Below, piece after piece: positions 60,560 through 64,000 of a stretch of DNA of 64,000 nt. Every line of letters begins with the position of its first letter. The stretch's first letter is position 1. The notes under the pieces are model-generated. The model was not told where the DNA came from, did not search any database, and worked only from the letters and a program-made list of their open reading frames with translations. Source of the stretch: Chryseomonas sp014190935. GTDB taxonomy: Bacteria > Pseudomonadota > Gammaproteobacteria > Pseudomonadales > Pseudomonadaceae. A program made the position numbers and the translations under genes. Where the stretch lies: NCBI RefSeq assembly GCF_014190935.1, contig NZ_JACHVV010000005.1, forward strand, positions 1 to 64,000. Direction: 5' to 3'.

Positions 60560-62545
60560 GTGAGCGAGACCATCCGCGTACCCGACATCGGCAGTGGCGA
60601 CGGCGAAGTCATCGAGCTGCTGGTGAAGGTCGGCGATACCGTCGAGGCCGAACAGAGCCTGGTGGTGCTGGAGTCCGACAAGGCCAGCATGGAGATCCCG
60701 GCCCCCAAGGCCGGCAAGATCGCCGCCCTGCACATCAAGGTCGGCGACACTCTCAAGACCGGTGATCTGCTGATCGACCTGGAAGGCGAGGACGCCGCCA
60801 CCGGCAGCGAACCCGCCGCCGAACCCAAGGCCGAGTCCAAGCAGACCCAGGTCGAGGAAAGCGAAACCCCGACGCCGGCCGGCGACGAGGACGCCTCGGC
60901 GTCCGCCGGCGAAGGCGAAGCCCAGGAGATCCATGTCCCCGACATCGGCTCCAGCGGCAAGGCCAGCATCATCGAGGTGGCGGTCAAGCCCGGCGACACC
61001 ATCGCCGCCGAGCAGACGCTGATCACCCTGGAATCCGACAAGGCCAGCATGGAAATCCCCTCTCCCGCCGCCGGCGTGGTGGAGAGCGTTTCCGTCAAAG
61101 TCGGCGACGAAGTGGGCACCGGCGATCTGATCCTGGTGCTCAAGGGCGCCGCCAATGCCAAGCCGAGCAAGAGCGTCGAGTCCAAGGCCGGCGACAAGCC
61201 CGCCAAGGAAGCTGCCGAGCCCGAGCTGCACGAGGAAGCCGCCGCCGAGCCGGCCGGTGAATCGGTCGAGGAGATCAAGGTCCCCGACATCGGCTCCACC
61301 GGCAGTGCCAACGTCATCGAGGTGCTGGTCAAGGCCGGTGACCAAGTCAAGGCCGAGCAGTCGCTGATCGTGCTGGAGTCCGACAAGGCCAGCATGGAAA
61401 TCCCGGCGCCCAAGGCGGGCGTGGTGGAAAGCGTCGCCATCAAGGTCAATGACCAGGCCAAGACCGGCGATCTGATCCTGACCCTGAAGGTGGCCGGTGC
61501 CGCGCCCAAGCAGGCGGCCAAGCCGGCTGCCGGCAACGCCGCCAGCGCTCCGGCTGCCGAGAAGAAAGCCGAGGCTCCGGCCAAGGCCGCCGCTCCCGCC
61601 AGCGCGCCTGCCGCCGGCAAGGGCAAGAAGGTCCATGCCGGTCCGGCCGTGCGCATGGTCGCCCGCGAGTTCGGTGTCGATCTGGGCGAGGTCACCCCGA
61701 CCGGCCCCAAGGGTCGCATCCTCAAGGAAGACGTCCAGACCTACGTCAAGGATCAGCTGCAGAAGAGCAAGGCGGCTCCGGCCGCGGCTGCAGGTGCCAC
61801 CGGTGGCGCCGGCATCCCGCCGATCCCCACCGTGGACTTCAGCAAGTTCGGCGAGATCGAAGAGGTGCCGATGACGCGCCTCATGCAGGTCGGTGCCAAC
61901 AACCTGCATCGCAGCTGGCTGAACGTGCCCCACGTCACCCAGTTCGACCAGTCCGACGTGACCGATCTGGAAGCCTTCCGCGTTGGCCAGAAAGCCGTGG
62001 CGGAAAAGGCCGGCGTCAAGCTGACCATCCTGCCGTTCCTGCTCAAGGCCTGCGCCCATGTGCTCAGGGAATTGCCGGACTTCAACGCCTCCCTGGCGCC
62101 CAGCGGCAAGGCGGTGATCCGCAAGAAGTACGTGCACATCGGCTTCGCCGTGGACACCCCGGACGGCCTGCTGGTACCGGTCATCCGCAACGTCGACCAG
62201 AAGAGCCTCCTGCAACTCGCCGCCGAAGCCGCCCAGCTGGCGGAAAAGGCGCGGACCAAGAAGCTCAGCGGTGACGACATGCAGGGCGCCTGCTTCACCA
62301 TCTCCAGCCTGGGTCACATCGGCGGTACCGGCTTCACGCCGATCGTCAATGCCCCGGAAGTGGCGATCCTCGGCGTGTCCAAGGCCAGCATGCAGCCGGT
62401 CTGGGACGGCAAGGCCTTCCAGCCGCGCCTGATGCTGCCGCTGTCGCTGTCCTACGATCACCGCGTGATCAACGGGGCGGCCGCCGCGCGCTTCACCAAG
62501 CGCCTGGGCGATCTGCTGGCGGAAATCCGCGGCCTGCTGCTGTAA
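60560..62545 (+). CDS. aceF: Dihydrolipoyl acetyltransferase AceF with three lipoyl domains
   Basis: AceF is the E2 core of pyruvate dehydrogenase. This 661-residue protein starts with GTG (SD GAGGAAA) and has three tandem lipoyl domains, with lysines at residues 41, 161 and 276, each in LESDKASMEIP, separated by Ala/Pro/Glu-rich linkers. Then come the E1/E3-binding domain (about 358-397, GPAVRMVAREFGVDLGEVTP) and the catalytic domain (about 425-661) ending in SYDHRVINGAAAARF. P. aeruginosa AceF, as I recall, has 547 residues and two lipoyl domains; E. coli has three. Confidence 0.96.
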   Translation: MSETIRVPDIGSGDGEVIELLVKVGDTVEAEQSLVVLESDKASMEIPAPKAGKIAALHIKVGDTLKTGDLLIDLEGEDAATGSEPAAEPKAESKQTQVEESETPTPAGDEDASASAGEGEAQEIHVPDIGSSGKASIIEVAVKPGDTIAAEQTLITLESDKASMEIPSPAAGVVESVSVKVGDEVGTGDLILVLKGAANAKPSKSVESKAGDKPAKEAAEPELHEEAAAEPAGESVEEIKVPDIGSTGSANVIEVLVKAGDQVKAEQSLIVLESDKASMEIPAPKAGVVESVAIKVNDQAKTGDLILTLKVAGAAPKQAAKPAAGNAASAPAAEKKAEAPAKAAAPASAPAAGKGKKVHAGPAVRMVAREFGVDLGEVTPTGPKGRILKEDVQTYVKDQLQKSKAAPAAAAGATGGAGIPPIPTVDFSKFGEIEEVPMTRLMQVGANNLHRSWLNVPHVTQFDQSDVTDLEAFRVGQKAVAEKAGVKLTILPFLLKACAHVLRELPDFNASLAPSGKAVIRKKYVHIGFAVDTPDGLLVPVIRNVDQKSLLQLAAEAAQLAEKARTKKLSGDDMQGACFTISSLGHIGGTGFTPIVNAPEVAILGVSKASMQPVWDGKAFQPRLMLPLSLSYDHRVINGAAAARFTKRLGDLLAEIRGLLL

Positions 62546-62598
62546 ACCGCCACAGGACGGTAACGGCTTCCCGCTACCGTCTTCTGGTGTAGCGCAAG

Positions 62599-62621
62599 AA
62601 CCCCGCTCAGGCGGGGTTTTT
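62599..62621 (+). terminator. Terminator of aceEF
   Basis: AACCCCGC and GCGGGGTT form an 8-bp stem with a 4-nt loop, followed by TTT. It lies 53 bp past aceF. A second stem GACGGTA/TACCGTC (62556-62581) without a T run precedes it. Confidence 0.9.
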
Positions 62622-62741
62622 GCTGCCAGATCAACCGAAAGATCCAGGAAAAAGGTAGGATGAGCGCCCCGAGCGCCGCCCCTTGCATGGGCTGGCCTCT
62701 ATCGGGCAACCTTGACAGCCATTCCCAGCGTGCTGGCGAGG

Positions 62742-62781
62742 CGGAAAGGAAAAAGGATTAATGATTTGTCTGTCCTTTCCG
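62742..62781. promoter_or_regulatory. Inverted repeat upstream of dipA
   Basis: CGGAAAGGA (62742-62750) and TCCTTTCCG (62773-62781) are perfect 9-bp inverted copies around 22 AT-rich bases, 48 bp before the dipA start. It could be an operator or a leader hairpin. The rest of the 283-bp gap holds the aceF terminator and a lone TTGACA (62712-62717) without a -10 at the right distance. Confidence 0.4.
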
Positions 62782-62828
62782 ATAAACCTAGGACATCTTT
62801 CCGTCTTCACAAGGACGCGGACCCTCGC

Positions 62829-64000
62829 ATGAGTATTCACTCCGATGCTGCCGATGCCGCGGTAGCCGATCAGGCGGGCGCGCTCAGCGCTCCTGCCCGA
62901 TTGGGCTTGCTGCGTTTCGAGCGTCTGAATGAAGCCTCCTGGGCGATGCTCTATCTCGATTCCCGCTGTGAAGCCAGCCTCGGCCTGCCCGCCCAGGCGC
63001 TGTGCTCGCTCATCGATGCCCCCTATGCCAGCCTGATGGAGCCCAGCGTCCGTCATCGGCTGCACGAAGACATCCAGCTGCAACTGGCCGCACATGGCAG
63101 CTATCAGGTGCGCTACCTGTTCCACTCCCCTACGGCCCCGTACCAGGTGGTCGAGGTGGGCGAAAGCCTGCAGCGCCACGGTCGCCCGCTGCTGCGCGGC
63201 TATCTGCTGCGGGTGATGAACGACGACGCCCTGGCCGGCGAATGGGAAGCCCATAACCTCGCCCTGCGCTCTACCCTGGCGCTCCTGCAGGACAGCCAGG
63301 ACCACAGCCAGCAACGGCTGGGGATGGCCCAGGCGCGACAGACCCTGCTGCTCGAACTGGCCCGTCTGGCCCTGCGCCAGGCACCGGTCGACGATGAACT
63401 GGTGCAATTGCTGCGCACCGAGGGCCCGGCCGCCTTTGCCGCGGACGAACTCAGCCTGTGGCGTTACGAGGGCAACGGCCTCGTGACCCTGTGCAAGGAA
63501 GAGCGCCTGCCGACGCTGTGCAGCGACCACCGGCGCCGCTTGCGCGAGCAGGGCGTGATCGAAGACGCCAGTCAGGTACTGCACCCGACCCATACCGGGG
63601 GCGGAACGGCGTTGGACGTGGCGCTGCTGCATGACGGTCAACTGACCGGCCTGCTCTGCCTGCGACGCGATCGCCCGGCCACCTGGGAAGCCGAGGACGT
63701 CGCCTTCGCCCGCAGCCTGGCCGAGTGCCTGGCCGCCCTCCTCCAGCAGCCGGAACGCCTGCCCAAGGTCGCCCACCCCCTGACCCGGGTGATGGAAGCC
63801 AGCAACGATGCCTTCCTGCTGCTGGATGCCAGCGGTTGCCTGGAGCACGCCACCGACAGCTTCGCGCGGATCACCGGATACCCCATCGGCAAGCTGCAGG
63901 GTCTGCACGTCGAATCCCTGCCGGCCCTGGAAAACTGGGGCGAGCTGCTCTACGAAGCCTGGCAGCGGCTGGCGCACCAGGACAGCTGGCAAGGCGAACT
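62829..64000 (+). CDS. dipA: DipA-like regulator, N-terminal part (cut by window end)
   Basis: The first 390 codons of an ORF that runs past the window. The start MSIHSDAADAAV and the stretch RLGLLRFERLNEASWAMLYLD match the N terminus of DipA (PA5017), which follows aceF in P. aeruginosa and is a PAS-GGDEF-EAL phosphodiesterase that lowers cyclic-di-GMP and promotes biofilm dispersal. In view are an N-terminal sensor region (about residues 1-140), a GAF-like region (about 165-310) and the start of a PAS domain (VMEASNDAFLLLDASG, about 324-339). The catalytic domains lie outside the window. Confidence 0.82.
   Translation, partial: MSIHSDAADAAVADQAGALSAPARLGLLRFERLNEASWAMLYLDSRCEASLGLPAQALCSLIDAPYASLMEPSVRHRLHEDIQLQLAAHGSYQVRYLFHSPTAPYQVVEVGESLQRHGRPLLRGYLLRVMNDDALAGEWEAHNLALRSTLALLQDSQDHSQQRLGMAQARQTLLLELARLALRQAPVDDELVQLLRTEGPAAFAADELSLWRYEGNGLVTLCKEERLPTLCSDHRRRLREQGVIEDASQVLHPTHTGGGTALDVALLHDGQLTGLLCLRRDRPATWEAEDVAFARSLAECLAALLQQPERLPKVAHPLTRVMEASNDAFLLLDASGCLEHATDSFARITGYPIGKLQGLHVESLPALENWGELLYEAWQRLAHQDSWQGE

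Noticed and set aside
57724..61725. A 1,333-codon minus-strand open frame opposite aceE and aceF
   Set aside because: It is antisense to two unmistakable genes. High GC leaves few stops in the opposite frame, and the protein has low-complexity Ala/Val/Asp composition with no recognisable domain.
1..64000. Mobile elements, CRISPR arrays, prophage or attachment sites
   Set aside because: No transposase, integrase, terminal repeats with target duplications, or regularly spaced repeats were seen.

Overview
The window is a high-GC stretch from a gammaproteobacterium of the genus Pseudomonas. Almost every gene recalls a P. aeruginosa counterpart, and the order follows blocks of that genome as I remember it: pdxJ to tctA, then tsaB-adk-ppc-lptF, then hldE/msbA through the LPS core genes to glnE-aceEF-dipA. 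Missing or changed genes (mucB, mucC, opdH, ilvE, a longer AlgU, a three-lipoyl AceF) point to another lineage of the genus. The P. oryzihabitans group is a guess, not shown by the sequence. I see no insertion sequence, prophage, integron, CRISPR array or rRNA/tRNA gene. The window is core chromosome with some accessory sugar genes.

Bases 1-9,400 (minus strand) hold lepA-lepB-DUF4845-rnc-era-recO-pdxJ, a tightly packed translation/RNA processing/repair operon, preceded by mucD and by algU-mucA. algU-mucA-mucD is the envelope-stress locus, but mucB and mucC are absent. MucA also lacks the periplasmic segment that binds MucB in P. aeruginosa, and AlgU carries an N-terminal extension. This is the most interesting feature of the window. 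Bases 9,446-13,630 carry nadB, ygfX-sdhE, ygfZ and an HDOD gene. Bases 13,632-19,080 are the citrate/tricarboxylate system: tctDE (two-component system) divergent from tctCBA (transporter), with candidate TctD and Hfq/Crc sites between them.

Bases 19,083-28,420 are housekeeping: rsmJ, an extensin-like protein, a DUF72 protein, tsaB, adk, ppc, then a DUF4398 lipoprotein and lptF behind a probable AlgU promoter. A HerA-like ATPase gene follows.

Bases 29,987-54,485 are an LPS core and lipid A export region. It holds hldE (heptose precursor), dnpA, mig-14, msbA (flippase), an acyltransferase, several glycosyltransferases, the O-antigen ligase waaL, wapH, the carbamoyltransferase wapO, an intruding PQQ glucose dehydrogenase (gcd), and the coupled inner-core operon waaF-waaC-waaG-waaP-wapP-wapQ plus a double-kinase gene. 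Together they would build, phosphorylate, carbamoylate and cap the core.

Bases 54,505-64,000 hold a 22-codon ORF where ilvE is usually found, then glnE, the divergent pyruvate dehydrogenase genes aceE-aceF, and the start of dipA, cut by the window end.

Comparisons with P. aeruginosa are from memory; no search was run.
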